Part shown: positions 1 to 9,666 of the stretch, one piece after another
Numbering within the stretch: position 1 is the first letter of the stretch
How the letters are laid out: each line of letters begins with the position of its first letter
Assembly: GCA_035998445.1 (NCBI GenBank)
Contig: DASYHQ010000007.1
Location: forward strand, 55,204 to 119,203
DNA length: 64,000 nucleotides
Reading direction: 5' to 3'
Origin: Tepidisphaeraceae bacterium
GTDB lineage: Bacteria > Planctomycetota > Phycisphaerae > Tepidisphaerales > Tepidisphaeraceae
Position numbers and translations under genes: made by a program
Notes under the pieces: generated by a model
The model's database searches: none
Told to the model about the DNA's origin: nothing
What the model saw: the letters and a program-made list of their open reading frames with translations, nothing else

Positions 1-2
1 TG

Positions 3-404
3 GCGTGGGCGAATAGGAATGGGGAGGCTCCGGGGTCATCGAGTTCGTGTTACGCCGAGTCGCTCTATTTGCAGGGTCCGAACGGGTCGTTTTCAGGCCC
101 AAATCCGAGGCCGTGGGCCAAGTCGCGACCGATGTCGCGGGTGAAGAACCCATCTGCCAAGATTCACGTTGCTGATGCGGACGATTGGCATCTGGGTGGA
201 GTCGGAAGCGTCATCGCTTACTTGCAGCCACACGCCGCACATGCGTTCGACATTTATCGACACTCCAACGGGGCCAACATTCTGTTCCTCGATGGACACG
301 CGGCTTACTTCAAGGCCGACTACATCATCAAGAACATCTCGCGCATCAAGAACCCGAACGGCACGTTCAACACGAGCCATTCGGACAACTTTTACCTTGA
401 ATAA
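3..404 (+). CDS. Pseudopilin-like protein, C-terminal part (5' end outside window)
   Basis: The reading frame is open from the window edge, so only the last 133 codons are seen. The C-terminal stretch HSNGANILFLDGHAAYFKAD matches the H-X9-DG signature at the end of planctomycete DUF1559-type proteins, which start with a prepilin-like methylation helix and are thought to sit in the envelope or a pseudopilus. The N-terminal helix is not in the window. The gene ends 35 bp before a glycosidase gene on the same strand and is probably co-transcribed with it. Family assignment is good; the substrate or structural role of these abundant proteins is unknown. Confidence 0.75.
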   Translation, partial: AWANRNGEAPGSSSSCYAESLYLQGPNGSFSGPNPRPWAKSRPMSRVKNPSAKIHVADADDWHLGGVGSVIAYLQPHAAHAFDIYRHSNGANILFLDGHAAYFKADYIIKNISRIKNPNGTFNTSHSDNFYLE

Positions 405-439
405 GCAGCTGGGTTCTGCCGACAGAGGAAACTGCAAAA

Positions 440-2095
440 ATGACTAAGTATTTTTCCATTCATCGATTGATTGGTGGCCTGCTCGTCTGTGCGACGCTCT
501 TCACGGGTGCCAGCGTTGTTCGCGCTGCGGACGACGAACCGTCGCTCATCAAAAACGGCAACTTCGAGACCGACGAGAACGGCGACGGTCAGCCGGACGG
601 TTGGCCTGTTAACGACAACGTGAAGTGGGAGACGGAGGACGGCAACCACTTTATCCGCCTCACGAGCCCCTCGGCCGGGGAGAACGTGATGGTGTACAAG
701 CTGGTGCCGATCAAGGACGAGCACAAGGCGCTCGAGCTGACCTACCGCGTGCGGTACGACAACATCAAGGCGGGTGACGAACTGTGGTTCGACGGCCGGA
801 TCATGATGAACTTCAAGGATGCCGACGAGAAGGTGGTCAAGCCGTCGCCGAAACCGCCGACCTTCAAGGGCTCGACGAAGGAATGGAAGGACCGCAAGCA
901 GCAGTTCCTGGTGCCGGAAGGCGCCAAGAACCTGGAGATAATGTTGACACTGTTCAAGCCGGCCAGCGGCACGCTGGAGTTCGACGACATGGCACTGAAG
1001 CCGATCGACCCCGCCGTTGTCGCCAAGGCCGCCGCCGCTGCGGCGCCGACGCGGTCGTTCCCGGTGCTGCCCGACGTCATCCCCGCGCCCGCGGCCGAGA
1101 AGATGCCGCCCGAGCTTCGTGTGGTCGGCAACCAGATCCAGGACGCCGCCGGCAATTCCGTCTGGCTGCAGGGCGTGTCGGTGCCCAGCATGGAATGGTC
1201 GGCGACCGGTGAGAGCATCACCCGGTCGATCGAGATCGCCATTACCGAATGGAAGTCCAACTGCATCCGCCTGCCCATCAAGGAGAGTTACTGGTTCGGC
1301 ACCGACAAGTCGCAGAAGGACGGCGGCGAGCAGTATCGTCAGATCGTCGATAACGCTGTGAACCTAACCGCCAGCCACGGCGCGTACCTTGTTCTGGACC
1401 TGCACCGCTTCCGCGCCCCCAACGACGACCACGTGAAGTTCTGGAAGGACGCCGCCGAGCGTTACAAGAATAATCCGGCCGTCCTGTTCGAACTGTTCAA
1501 TGAGCCGCACGGCATCTCGTGGGACGTTTGGCGCGACGGTGGCCAGGTAACCGACAAGAAGCAGGGGTCGTCCGATGCCCTGTCGGAGAACACTGAGGTG
1601 GTCAGCGGCTTCCAGTCGCCCGGCATGCAGAAGCTGGTCGATGCGGTGCGCGAGATCGGCGCGAAGAACATCGTGATCGTCGGCGGGCTCGATTGGAGCT
1701 ACGACATCTCCGGCATACTCAACGGCTACGCACTGAACGACAAGGGCGGCAACGGCATCGTCTACTCGACCCACGTCTACCCGTGGAAGAGCAAGTGGCA
1801 GTCCAAGTTCCTGGACGTCGCCGCACACCACCCGATCTTCGTCGGCGAGGTGGGGGCGCCCAACGAGCGGTACGCGTTCATCCCGGCCGAACGCCACGAG
1901 GACCCGCTCACCTGGTCGCCCGACATGGTCGCGCTGATCCAGCAACATAAGCTGCACTGGACCGCTTGGGCCTTCCACCCCAAGGCCGGCCCCCCCATGT
2001 TGAACGATTGGAACTACACGCCCACGAGCTACTGGGGCGATTACGCCAAGCGGGCGCTGGCCGGTGAACAGTTCACGATGAAGCGGATGCGCTAG
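440..2095 (+). CDS. Secreted GH5-family glycoside hydrolase with N-terminal carbohydrate-binding region
   Basis: 551 aa. Residues 1-30 form a signal peptide (basic start, hydrophobic core, cleavage near VRAADD). Residues about 33-190 (NGNFETDENGDGQPDGW onward) resemble a CBM4/9-type beta-sandwich; an Ala/Pro linker follows; residues about 220-545 resemble the cellulase (GH5) TIM barrel. The two expected catalytic glutamates are visible: E355 in FELFNEPHG (acid/base) and E470 in FVGEVGAPN (nucleophile). The family cleaves beta-1,4-linked glucans or mannans; the substrate cannot be read from sequence. AGAGGAAA lies just upstream of the ATG. It lies between two pseudopilin-like genes and before a PEP-CTERM protein, so a cell-surface or secreted polysaccharide-degrading role is inferred. 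Confidence 0.85.
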   Translation: MTKYFSIHRLIGGLLVCATLFTGASVVRAADDEPSLIKNGNFETDENGDGQPDGWPVNDNVKWETEDGNHFIRLTSPSAGENVMVYKLVPIKDEHKALELTYRVRYDNIKAGDELWFDGRIMMNFKDADEKVVKPSPKPPTFKGSTKEWKDRKQQFLVPEGAKNLEIMLTLFKPASGTLEFDDMALKPIDPAVVAKAAAAAAPTRSFPVLPDVIPAPAAEKMPPELRVVGNQIQDAAGNSVWLQGVSVPSMEWSATGESITRSIEIAITEWKSNCIRLPIKESYWFGTDKSQKDGGEQYRQIVDNAVNLTASHGAYLVLDLHRFRAPNDDHVKFWKDAAERYKNNPAVLFELFNEPHGISWDVWRDGGQVTDKKQGSSDALSENTEVVSGFQSPGMQKLVDAVREIGAKNIVIVGGLDWSYDISGILNGYALNDKGGNGIVYSTHVYPWKSKWQSKFLDVAAHHPIFVGEVGAPNERYAFIPAERHEDPLTWSPDMVALIQQHKLHWTAWAFHPKAGPPMLNDWNYTPTSYWGDYAKRALAGEQFTMKRMR

Positions 2096-2207
2096 GCAAC
2101 GGGTCGAGAGGGAGCGGGTTGGGGAGCGGCGTTCCGCGTGGGACGTCGAACGGGTTGAGCATCGAGGGATTGAGTCACGTCTAACGAAAAGCGGAGCGGA
2201 GAAACAG

Positions 2208-5132
2208 ATGATGAATACGAAGCACAGGTCGAGCGTCGCAATTTTGAAGAAGCGGATGAATGAATCGGGTCGGCGGTCGATGCGGGTGGCGGCGATGGTC
2301 GGTGCCGCGGGCGTCTGGATCGCGCAGCCCCACGTGGCGACCGCCGCTACCATTGGGTGGAATCAGACCGGGGCAGGAACCTACGACTACAACGATCCGG
2401 CCAACTGGGTTGGTGGCAACATCAACGGCCTGTTCGACGCGTCATTATCAATTACGGGCGCCCAAGCAGTCACGTTTGGCACCGACACGACGCTGACGAC
2501 CCCGATCGTCTTCAACCATAACGCTACCGGCAACTTCGACATCTTGATGCGTGCTGACGGCACCGGCGACCGCGTCCTCACGCTCGGTGGTGACGTAACG
2601 CTTAACAGCGCCCTCAACCGCACGACCCTCGTCGGCTCGTCCACTAACGGCCAGCGGTTGACCGTCGACCTCGGCGGCGCCACCCGCACGTTCGACGTCA
2701 CGAACAGTGGCAACAAGGTTCTGAATCTTCGTAACGGCATCACCGGAGGATCCGAAGGCGTCATCAAGGCCGGCAGCGGCACCCTCCAGATCGAGTCGTC
2801 CAGCACCTATTCTGGCGCAACGACCATCAACGGCGGCACGTTCTGGTACGGCGCCGGTGGTCGCACGGTCAATTCGGACGTCATCGTAAATACGGGCGGC
2901 ACGCTCCGGTTCGACAGCTCGGGCAGTGGCAACACCAGCTTGGCCCGCACGAAGAGCGTCACCCTCAACGGCGGCAGCCTCACCGGCTCGGCCGCGTCCA
3001 GCACAAGCGTCAACACGAACGACCTCATGGGCGCCCTGTCGCTCGGCGCCGGCGGGTCGACCGTCATGCTCGCCCCGATCGGCACTCGCCACATGCGGAT
3101 GACCGCCGACAGCTTCACCCGCGAAGCCGGGGGCACCGTTCTGTTCCGCGGCACCGGTTTTGGCGTAAACACGCTCGCGTCCAATACCGTCAACGCCACC
3201 AACTTCGTATTCACCACCGCCCCGACGCTCACCGGCACTCCCGGGGGCAGTGGCACCACCGTCGGCATCATTAAGGGCGCCTACGCCGGCACGACCAATA
3301 GCAGTAACGGTGAAGGGCTCGTCACCTACGATTCGACCTACGGCGTGCGGCTGCTGTCCGGTTCGGAATACGCGACTTCGATCATTGACGGCCAGACCAC
3401 GCTCGACAACGTCCGCCTGTCCAACGCGTCTGGCGTCGTGTCCAACGTCACGGTCGACGCCGCGACCACGATCAACTCCCTTTCGCTGAACGTCTCCGGG
3501 GTCACCTCGCCGATCAACGTCGGTGGCACCGGCACGATCACGCTCGGCAGCGGCACGATCTTCGCGCAGTCCGTCTCACCGGCCACGACCGGCGCGGAGA
3601 TGACCGTCAACAACACCATCAACCTCAACGGCCAGCAGGGCGTGATTTTCTACAACACGGTCGGCAGCTCCAACGGGAGCAATGGAGCCAAGCTATTCCT
3701 CAACGGGCCGATCACCAACAGCGGTGGCAACGGCGTCGTCGTCGCGGGGTCGGGCGTCGTCGAGTTCAGTGGCGCGGGCGTCAACACGTTCACCGGCCCG
3801 ACCGTCATGAATAGCGGCCTGCTGCGGCTCACGAAGTCGGTCGACAACTCCGCGGTCGTCGGTGACCTCGTCATCAACGGCGGCACCGTCCAGAACACCG
3901 GCAACGAGATCGCCGACACCAGTGACATCATCATCAACGGTGGCTCCCTTCTCCAGAAAGGCGGCGCCACCAACTCCGGCAGCGGGGCCTCGGAGACTTT
4001 CCGTGACCTCACCGTCAATGGTGGCTCCGTCACCTCGGGCGCCAGTGGTAGTGGCAGCACGACCAACATGCGTAACGCCAGCATTGCTGGTGGCAGCTGG
4101 ACCCCCACGCGCGCACACACGGTCAACATGAGCGGTTCGCTCTCCGTATCCGGTGGCACGATCAACGTGGCGGGCACGTCCGACGGCAGCAGCGGCGCGA
4201 ACATCAACCTCGCCGGTGACTTGAACATCACGAACACCGCCTCTGGCGTGTACGCCCCGATCACGCTCGGCAGTTCGACGGGCGCGGGCAACCCCGGACG
4301 CATCACGCTGTCGGGCGACCTGACGTTCACGGGCAACGGCACCAACGCCAACACCGTCGCGATCACGACCACCGCCGCCCCGAAGCTCGGCGCGCTCATC
4401 CTGAACGGCACGCGGACGTTGAACGTCGGCGACGGCGCGGCCACCCACGACCTCGAACTCGCCGTCGCACTGACGAACGGCACCTCGGCCGGTGGCCTGA
4501 CCAAGACCGGCCTTGGCACGCTCGATCTGACCGGTGCCAGCACCTACACCGGTCCTACGAACGTGTCGGCCGGCACGTTGCTGGTGAACGGGTCGCTGGC
4601 CGCTGATAGCACGATGAACGTGAACGCGGGTGGCACGCTCGGCGGCAACGGCACCGTCGGGGGCGCGACCTCCATCACCGGCACGCTCGCCCCGGGCGCG
4701 TCGGCGGGCCTGCTGTCGTTCGGCAGCTCGCTGGGCCTCGGTGGCACGTCGATCTTCGAGGTCGACGGCCTCGCCCGCGGCGTGGTGGGCGGCTACGACG
4801 CGACGAACGTCGCTGGCGAACTGACCTACGGCGGGGTGCTGAACGTCGTCTTCTCCGACACGTTCGCGATCGGCTCTACGTTCGACTTGTTTGACTTTGC
4901 GACCCAAGCCAGCGACTTCGCAGCCATCAGCCTGACCGGTGACTACGTCGGCACCTTGCTCAGCCTGGGCAATGGCAACTGGTACGGTTCGACCGGATCG
5001 CAGGCCTTTACCTTCGATGGTTCCAGCGGCGTGCTGCAGATCGTCGATAACGTCGCCGTCCCCGAGCCGACCGCCATCGGCCTGCTCGTCGGAGCGGCTG
5101 GCATGATGCTGCGTCGTCGGCGCGCGGTGTAA
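2208..5132 (+). CDS. Autotransporter-type beta-strand-repeat protein with PEP-CTERM sorting signal
   Basis: 974 aa. A basic N-terminus and hydrophobic segment ending near VATAATIGW form a long signal peptide. The body is low-complexity Gly/Thr/Asn/Ser-rich with recurring units such as KAGSGTLQIESSSTYSGATT and KTGLGTLDLTGASTYTGPT, the pattern of autotransporter-associated beta-strand repeats, predicting a long beta-helix. The C-terminus VPEPTAIGLLVGAAGMMLRR is a PEP-CTERM signal (motif, transmembrane helix, Arg cluster) normally processed by an exosortase. No exosortase is in the window. Two Met codons open the frame (2208, 2211) and GGAGCGGAG precedes them. A surface or exopolysaccharide-matrix role is inferred. 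Confidence 0.85.
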   Translation: MMNTKHRSSVAILKKRMNESGRRSMRVAAMVGAAGVWIAQPHVATAATIGWNQTGAGTYDYNDPANWVGGNINGLFDASLSITGAQAVTFGTDTTLTTPIVFNHNATGNFDILMRADGTGDRVLTLGGDVTLNSALNRTTLVGSSTNGQRLTVDLGGATRTFDVTNSGNKVLNLRNGITGGSEGVIKAGSGTLQIESSSTYSGATTINGGTFWYGAGGRTVNSDVIVNTGGTLRFDSSGSGNTSLARTKSVTLNGGSLTGSAASSTSVNTNDLMGALSLGAGGSTVMLAPIGTRHMRMTADSFTREAGGTVLFRGTGFGVNTLASNTVNATNFVFTTAPTLTGTPGGSGTTVGIIKGAYAGTTNSSNGEGLVTYDSTYGVRLLSGSEYATSIIDGQTTLDNVRLSNASGVVSNVTVDAATTINSLSLNVSGVTSPINVGGTGTITLGSGTIFAQSVSPATTGAEMTVNNTINLNGQQGVIFYNTVGSSNGSNGAKLFLNGPITNSGGNGVVVAGSGVVEFSGAGVNTFTGPTVMNSGLLRLTKSVDNSAVVGDLVINGGTVQNTGNEIADTSDIIINGGSLLQKGGATNSGSGASETFRDLTVNGGSVTSGASGSGSTTNMRNASIAGGSWTPTRAHTVNMSGSLSVSGGTINVAGTSDGSSGANINLAGDLNITNTASGVYAPITLGSSTGAGNPGRITLSGDLTFTGNGTNANTVAITTTAAPKLGALILNGTRTLNVGDGAATHDLELAVALTNGTSAGGLTKTGLGTLDLTGASTYTGPTNVSAGTLLVNGSLAADSTMNVNAGGTLGGNGTVGGATSITGTLAPGASAGLLSFGSSLGLGGTSIFEVDGLARGVVGGYDATNVAGELTYGGVLNVVFSDTFAIGSTFDLFDFATQASDFAAISLTGDYVGTLLSLGNGNWYGSTGSQAFTFDGSSGVLQIVDNVAVPEPTAIGLLVGAAGMMLRRRRAV

Positions 5133-5315
5133 GGATCTGGAGAGAGAGAGGCGGCATCGGGGTGTGCAATGCCCCATTGCCCCGAGACATGTCGGGCGGC
5201 CGTTAATCGCGGCTGCCCGGCAATAAGACAGTCGAACGCCACCATTTCCCAGCCTCGTCCCAGTGCTGCATGCGCGTGGGCCAAGGCGTGGCACAACATC
5301 TCACGCGGAGCGTCT

Positions 5316-6188
5316 ATGTTCATTCGAAATTCACGTCGTGCGTTCACTTTGGTTGAACTCCTCGTCGTCATCGGCATCATCGCGTTGCTGATCTCGATCC
5401 TGCTCCCAGCGCTGAACAAGGCCCGCTCAGCGGCCCGCACCACGGCTTGTCTGTCGAACTTGCGACAGATGGGGTTTGGGCTTGCGCTTTACGCGTCGAA
5501 CAACAATGACTGGCTGCCACCGGGCAGTCTGTCGCATGGCGGAGATAGCACTACCTGGGCCATATCGATTTCGCCGTATTTGGGCGGCAAGGGGCACACG
5601 CGGAACACAGCCGTATTCCCGTTACCCCCGGTTTTTCAGGATCCGAGTGCGACCATCCTGGAGGGAATGGTTCATTACTCTTCCAATCCCCTCGTTTTGC
5701 CAGACATGAACTACAGGGTCGGGTGGAACCCAGCCGACCGGGTCTATCTACGACAGTACAAGATGTCGCGCGCCCGACCGGCGGCCGAGCTGTTCGCATT
5801 GGCGGACGGTGTACAGATCGGGAGCATCATGCTCGGTGGCAGCCGCTACAACGCTGCGGCGGTCGCGCGGTGGATCAACGCATCGATTTACGATCAGGAG
5901 TACAGGACTTACTCGCGCGAAGCGTTCTTCAACGGCCGTCCGGACTCGAAGATCGCGCTCAGCCGGAATAACAATCGCGACGCCGCATCGGGTACGCCGC
6001 CCGCCGGAGATATTCGCTATCGCGAACGACAAAACACGGCCGCGAACTTCCTGTTCTTTGACGGCCATGCTGAGACCATCATCCGTGGAACGGATACCCC
6101 TGCAGGGCCTAACCCCGGATCGATCAAGCAGAGCAACCTGCGGCCGGCTGCGTTCAATAATCAACGACCGACCCCACCTTTCGAGTGA
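5316..6188 (+). CDS. Pseudopilin-like protein (prepilin N-terminal helix, H-X9-DG-type C-terminus)
   Basis: 290 aa from the ATG at 5316, preceded by GGAG. An upstream in-frame extension to 5169 lacks signal features and was rejected. The N-terminus has a short basic leader followed by RAFTLVELLVVIGIIALL, the type IV prepilin/pseudopilin cleavage and methylation helix, then the ALNKAR..A segment typical of the planctomycete family. The C-terminal part contains NFLFFDGHAETI, the family's terminal signature, although the usual His nine residues before DG is not obvious. It closes a four-gene same-strand run of secreted proteins. It may be a structural or substrate-binding surface protein; no specific function is known. 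Confidence 0.8.
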   Translation: MFIRNSRRAFTLVELLVVIGIIALLISILLPALNKARSAARTTACLSNLRQMGFGLALYASNNNDWLPPGSLSHGGDSTTWAISISPYLGGKGHTRNTAVFPLPPVFQDPSATILEGMVHYSSNPLVLPDMNYRVGWNPADRVYLRQYKMSRARPAAELFALADGVQIGSIMLGGSRYNAAAVARWINASIYDQEYRTYSREAFFNGRPDSKIALSRNNNRDAASGTPPAGDIRYRERQNTAANFLFFDGHAETIIRGTDTPAGPNPGSIKQSNLRPAAFNNQRPTPPFE

Positions 6189-6280
6189 TGCTCTGGGATC
6201 GCAGCCTGGAAGGATAGCGGTCGAAGCTGTAACGGTCGCGTTGGCAATTACGGCGTTGCGTTTGAACAGATGTAGCGCGT

Positions 6281-8032
6281 TCACGCGTCGATGGTGACGG
6301 GTCCCACGCAGTGCGCTTGGCACGCGAGCACGTACCCCTTAGCGCGATCGCTGGCGCTGAGCGCGTCTTGCGTTGTCATCTCGACCTGGCCGCCGATCAG
6401 GTTCACCTTGCACTGGCCGCAGATGCCGGAGCGGCAGTCGAAGTCGATGTTCACGCCGGTCGCCTCGGCGACCTCCAGCACGCTTTGGTTCGTTGAAGCG
6501 ACGCCGACGCGACCCGATCGTGCAAAAGTGACGGCGGCGCCGTCGGTGCTTGCCGCTGGGCTGATTATCGACGGTTCGGCCGTTCCAGCGATCAGCGGCG
6601 AAGCGTCTGCCACCTCTTCCATTCCCGCAACGTCACGGCCCGGTGACGTGAACGACTCGAAGTGAATTCGATCTTCCGGCACGCCTAATTCGCGCAGCAG
6701 CTGGCGGGTGGGTTCCAGCATGGCATCGGGGCCGCAAATGTGGACGACGCTCTCGCGGATGTGCGGCGCATGGGCGATCACCTGCTGGGCCGTCAGCCGG
6801 CCACGCGGGCCGGGGGTGGTTTGGGCATCGGCGCCGGTGAGGGTCGTCAGCACGTGCAGGTTTGAATGGCGGCGCTGCAGGTAGTCGAGCTCGTCACGGT
6901 AGATCACGTCCGCAGCGGTGCGGGCGGCGTAGCAGAGGTGAATGTCGCCGGGCCAGCAGATGTCGGTGAGGTAGCGGATCTTCGACATCAGCGGCGTGAT
7001 GCCGACGCCGCCGGCGATCATCACGATGTGCGGCGATTCCGTCCCTGCGAACGTGAATCGGCCGGCGGGTGCGGAGACGGTCAGCACGTCGCCCCTTTGC
7101 ACGGCCCGATGCAGGAACTGCGACGCCACGCCGTCGCGCTTCACGGTGATCTCGCAGTACGCCGTCCGGCTTGGCGAAGACGCGATGGTGTACGAACGGT
7201 TAACCGTCTGGCCGTCGATGTTCAACACGATGTTTAGGTACTGGCCGGGCAGGAACGTGAACGGCAGCGTGAGCCCGTCCAACGCCGTCAGACGAAACGT
7301 GCGAACGTTGGGCGTTTCGTCGAACGTGCCTGCAACGCGCAACTGGCCGCGCCAGAACTTCGGCAAAAGGCGCGGCGCGATTGCAGTGGCCATGCCAGTC
7401 GGCTGCACGGAAACGTGAGCGATGGCCGGCGTCTTCTCCCGCATGCGCGATAGGCGGACGAGCGAGTAGACCGGGCGGAAGCCCAGCAGCACGCCGAGCG
7501 CCACCGCGAAACTCGCGGGGCGCGTGACGTCCGCCTTCACCAGCATGTAATAGTGGACCACCCCAAGGATCGCCGACACGTACGCCAGCCGATGCAGCAG
7601 TTTCCATCGCTTCGGCCCAAGCCGGCGGATCATGCCGTCGGTCGAGGTGACGGCCAGCGGCACCATCAGCAGCAACGCGGCGCTGCCGACGATCAGGTAG
7701 GGTCGCAGCACCATTTCCGACAGCGTGCTGCGCACGTTCATCGCACGGTCGCCGACGAAGAAGATGCCCAGGTGCAGCATCGCGTGGAAGAACGCGTACA
7801 GGCCGATCGTCCGCCGGAAGAGCACCAGCCAGTTCCAGCCGGTCAATCGAGCCAGCGGGGTGATGAACAGCGAGCCGACCAGGAAGGTCAGCGCCAGCAT
7901 GCCCGTCGTGCGGATCGCGAAGTTGACCGGGTTGGCGCCGAGTTGCCCGCGCAACGCGTCGTACCCCAGCAACGCCGCGGGCACGGCGCAGTTCAGCGCG
8001 ACTATAAGCTTTTCAACGCGGGTGATCTTCAT
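6281..8032 (-). CDS. msrQ: MsrQ-like heme membrane subunit fused to ferredoxin reductase and 2Fe-2S domains
   Basis: 583 aa from MKITRVEKLIV; the 26-residue upstream extension overlaps a repeat and was rejected. Residues about 1-215 have around six transmembrane helices with conserved histidines of the ferric-reductase-like MsrQ/YedZ family. Residues about 240-470 form an FAD/NAD(P)H reductase (FAD motif RSYTIASSPS; nucleotide-binding GGVGITPLMS). The C-terminus is a plant-type 2Fe-2S ferredoxin with CRSGICGQC and a later LACQ cysteine. Reductase and ferredoxin modules on the same chain should pass electrons from NAD(P)H to the membrane heme and on to MsrP, whose gene lies 134 bp upstream. 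In Escherichia coli MsrQ is a separate small protein. Confidence 0.8.
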   Translation of the reverse strand: MKITRVEKLIVALNCAVPAALLGYDALRGQLGANPVNFAIRTTGMLALTFLVGSLFITPLARLTGWNWLVLFRRTIGLYAFFHAMLHLGIFFVGDRAMNVRSTLSEMVLRPYLIVGSAALLLMVPLAVTSTDGMIRRLGPKRWKLLHRLAYVSAILGVVHYYMLVKADVTRPASFAVALGVLLGFRPVYSLVRLSRMREKTPAIAHVSVQPTGMATAIAPRLLPKFWRGQLRVAGTFDETPNVRTFRLTALDGLTLPFTFLPGQYLNIVLNIDGQTVNRSYTIASSPSRTAYCEITVKRDGVASQFLHRAVQRGDVLTVSAPAGRFTFAGTESPHIVMIAGGVGITPLMSKIRYLTDICWPGDIHLCYAARTAADVIYRDELDYLQRRHSNLHVLTTLTGADAQTTPGPRGRLTAQQVIAHAPHIRESVVHICGPDAMLEPTRQLLRELGVPEDRIHFESFTSPGRDVAGMEEVADASPLIAGTAEPSIISPAASTDGAAVTFARSGRVGVASTNQSVLEVAEATGVNIDFDCRSGICGQCKVNLIGGQVEMTTQDALSASDRAKGYVLACQAHCVGPVTIDA

Positions 8033-8061
8033 AGGGCGGTTTCGTGCGTGATATCTAAGCG

Positions 8062-8139
8062 CGTCATCCTGAGGTACGTCAAAGGATCTCTTCAATTTGG
8101 CGGGTGCCAAGAGATCCTTCGGAGTACCTCAGGATGACG
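8062..8139. repeat. Intergenic hairpin repeat, family A (CGTCATCCTGAGG)
   Basis: Left arm CGTCATCCTGAGGTACGTCA and right arm GTACCTCAGGATGACG are inverted copies around GGATCTC...GAGATCC. It sits between msrP and msrQ on the operon transcript. Related copies are at 29423-29503, 30871-30900 (collapsed) and half a copy near 31427. Confidence 0.85.
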
Positions 8140-8166
8140 ATGGTTGCATCGTGAAGCACTTAGCAT

Positions 8167-9156
8167 TTAGTACTGCTGTCGCAGGTCCATGCCACTGTAC
8201 AGGCTTGCCACCTGCTCACCGTACCCGTTGAACATCAGCGTCGGTCGGCGGCCGGGCAGGCCGATGCGCTGTTCGGTGGCTTGGCTCCAGCGCGGGTGGG
8301 CGACCTCGGGGTTCACATTGGCGTAGAAGCCGTACTCGTTCGGAGCCGACTTGTTCCACGTGGTCGGCGGCTCGGCCTCGGTCAACGTGATGCGCACGAT
8401 CGACTTGATCCCCTTGAACCCGTACTTCCACGGCACCACCAACCGCAGCGGCGCGCCGTTCTGCGCCGGCATCTCGCGGCCATACAGACCACTGGCGAGC
8501 AACGTCAGGGGGTGCATCGCCTCGTCCATGCGCAGGCCTTCCACGTACGGCCAATCCAGCACGGCGCGGCGTTGACCGGGGAATCGCTGTGGATCGAACA
8601 GCGTTTGAAACGCCACGTACTTCGCGTTGCTGCGCGGCTCGACCTTATCCAGCAACTTCGACAACGAGTATCCCGCCCAGGGGATGACCATCGACCATCC
8701 CTCGACGCAGCGCATGCGGTAGACGCGCTCTTCCGGTGCCGCGACGGTCAGCAGATCGTCAAGGTCGAACTGCGTGGGCCTGGCGACGTTGCCATCCACC
8801 ATCACGGTCCACGGCCGCGATACGAAACCGGCCGCCAGTGGGGCGACGCCTTCCTTGTCGGTCGTGAACTCGTAGAAGTTGTTGTAGTTCGTCACGCTCA
8901 CCAGCGGCGTCAGCGGTTCATCAACGAAGAACCCGCTCGCGGCGCTGGGCTGGGTGGCGGGCGCGGTGGTCAGGCCGGCAAGCCTGGGCGTCTCGGGCAC
9001 GGCGACACTGGAGCCGGCGCGGTTCAACTGGCGGTAGATCAACCCCGTCGCCGCGAGCGTCGCGACGGCGACGCCGGCCTGCATGAAGGCGCGCCGGCTC
9101 TTGTAGGTCGCCTCGGGCGTCACCTCGCTCGACGGTATGCGATCGGGTGTCTGCAT
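8167..9156 (-). CDS. msrP: Protein-methionine-sulfoxide reductase catalytic subunit MsrP
   Basis: 329 aa from [11 protein letters not shown]; an upstream extension to 9231 is less likely. The N-terminal [13 protein letters not shown] plus hydrophobic stretch is a twin-arginine signal, as expected for a molybdopterin enzyme folded in the cytoplasm and exported. The sulfite-oxidase-fold core has [11 protein letters not shown], where C150 should be the molybdenum ligand, and the family blocks [10 protein letters not shown] and [11 protein letters not shown]. The enzyme repairs oxidised methionines in periplasmic proteins. It is encoded first in the msrP-msrQ pair, with a hairpin repeat between them. 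The N-terminal region before the core (residues 45-75) is longer than in E. coli. Confidence 0.88.
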   Translation of the reverse strand: MQTPDRIPSSEVTPEATYKSRRAFMQAGVAVATLAATGLIYRQLNRAGSSVAVPETPRLAGLTTAPATQPSAASGFFVDEPLTPLVSVTNYNNFYEFTTDKEGVAPLAAGFVSRPWTVMVDGNVARPTQFDLDDLLTVAAPEERVYRMRCVEGWSMVIPWAGYSLSKLLDKVEPRSNAKYVAFQTLFDPQRFPGQRRAVLDWPYVEGLRMDEAMHPLTLLASGLYGREMPAQNGAPLRLVVPWKYGFKGIKSIVRITLTEAEPPTTWNKSAPNEYGFYANVNPEVAHPRWSQATEQRIGLPGRRPTLMFNGYGEQVASLYSGMDLRQQY

Positions 9157-9666
9157 CGTGTCGGACTCGTTCGATATCGGGACGGCCGTGTGAAACCCAA
9201 CGCCACCCCGGCGACCCCGCGGCGGTCGCAAGGGCAGGTCGCCTGACGTGATATTAGCACGCCAGGCGACGGATCGTCGGCGAAAGTCGCCGGTATTTCA
9301 TCATCGAACCGCCACCCTGCACCAAGCTCATGTCATCGTGGCGGCGGTCAGCATACGATTGTTAACGGACTTCGACAAAATTGAACTCAAGCGACCGCAT
9401 GGGCTGCAAAGAACCATTTTCGGCTTGCCGACAGTTCGTCGGCGGGGGAGTGTGATGATCGGTGCGCCATCATCCTGTCGATTGTTGATTTTGTCGTGCC
9501 GAAGAAGCTCTAAGCCGCCGCCGCCGGCGCACTGCGGAGACGGCGGTATCGTCTCCGCGGAGCGCCGGACACTGCTATTTTCCTTAGAGAAGGGCCGTTC
9601 TGCCGCTCGTCATCACACATTATAACGGTGGATCGTGGCGGCAAGTCGAGTAAGATTGACATATTG
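9157..9666. other. Divergent intergenic region with a strong hairpin
   Basis: No credible gene. It separates msrP (minus) from the chemotaxis-kinase gene (plus), so both promoters should be here. At 9527-9565 there is a two-part stem: GCGC, ACT, GCGGAGACG, loop GCGGTAT, CGTCTCCGC, GGA, GCGC. A T-poor tail argues against a standard terminator. No clear sigma-70 promoter was identified. Confidence 0.5.

Noticed and set aside
3693..5294. 533-codon minus-strand frame
   Set aside because: Antisense of the Gly/Thr-rich beta-repeat gene; composition is Arg/Ala/Gly-biased and it lacks motifs.
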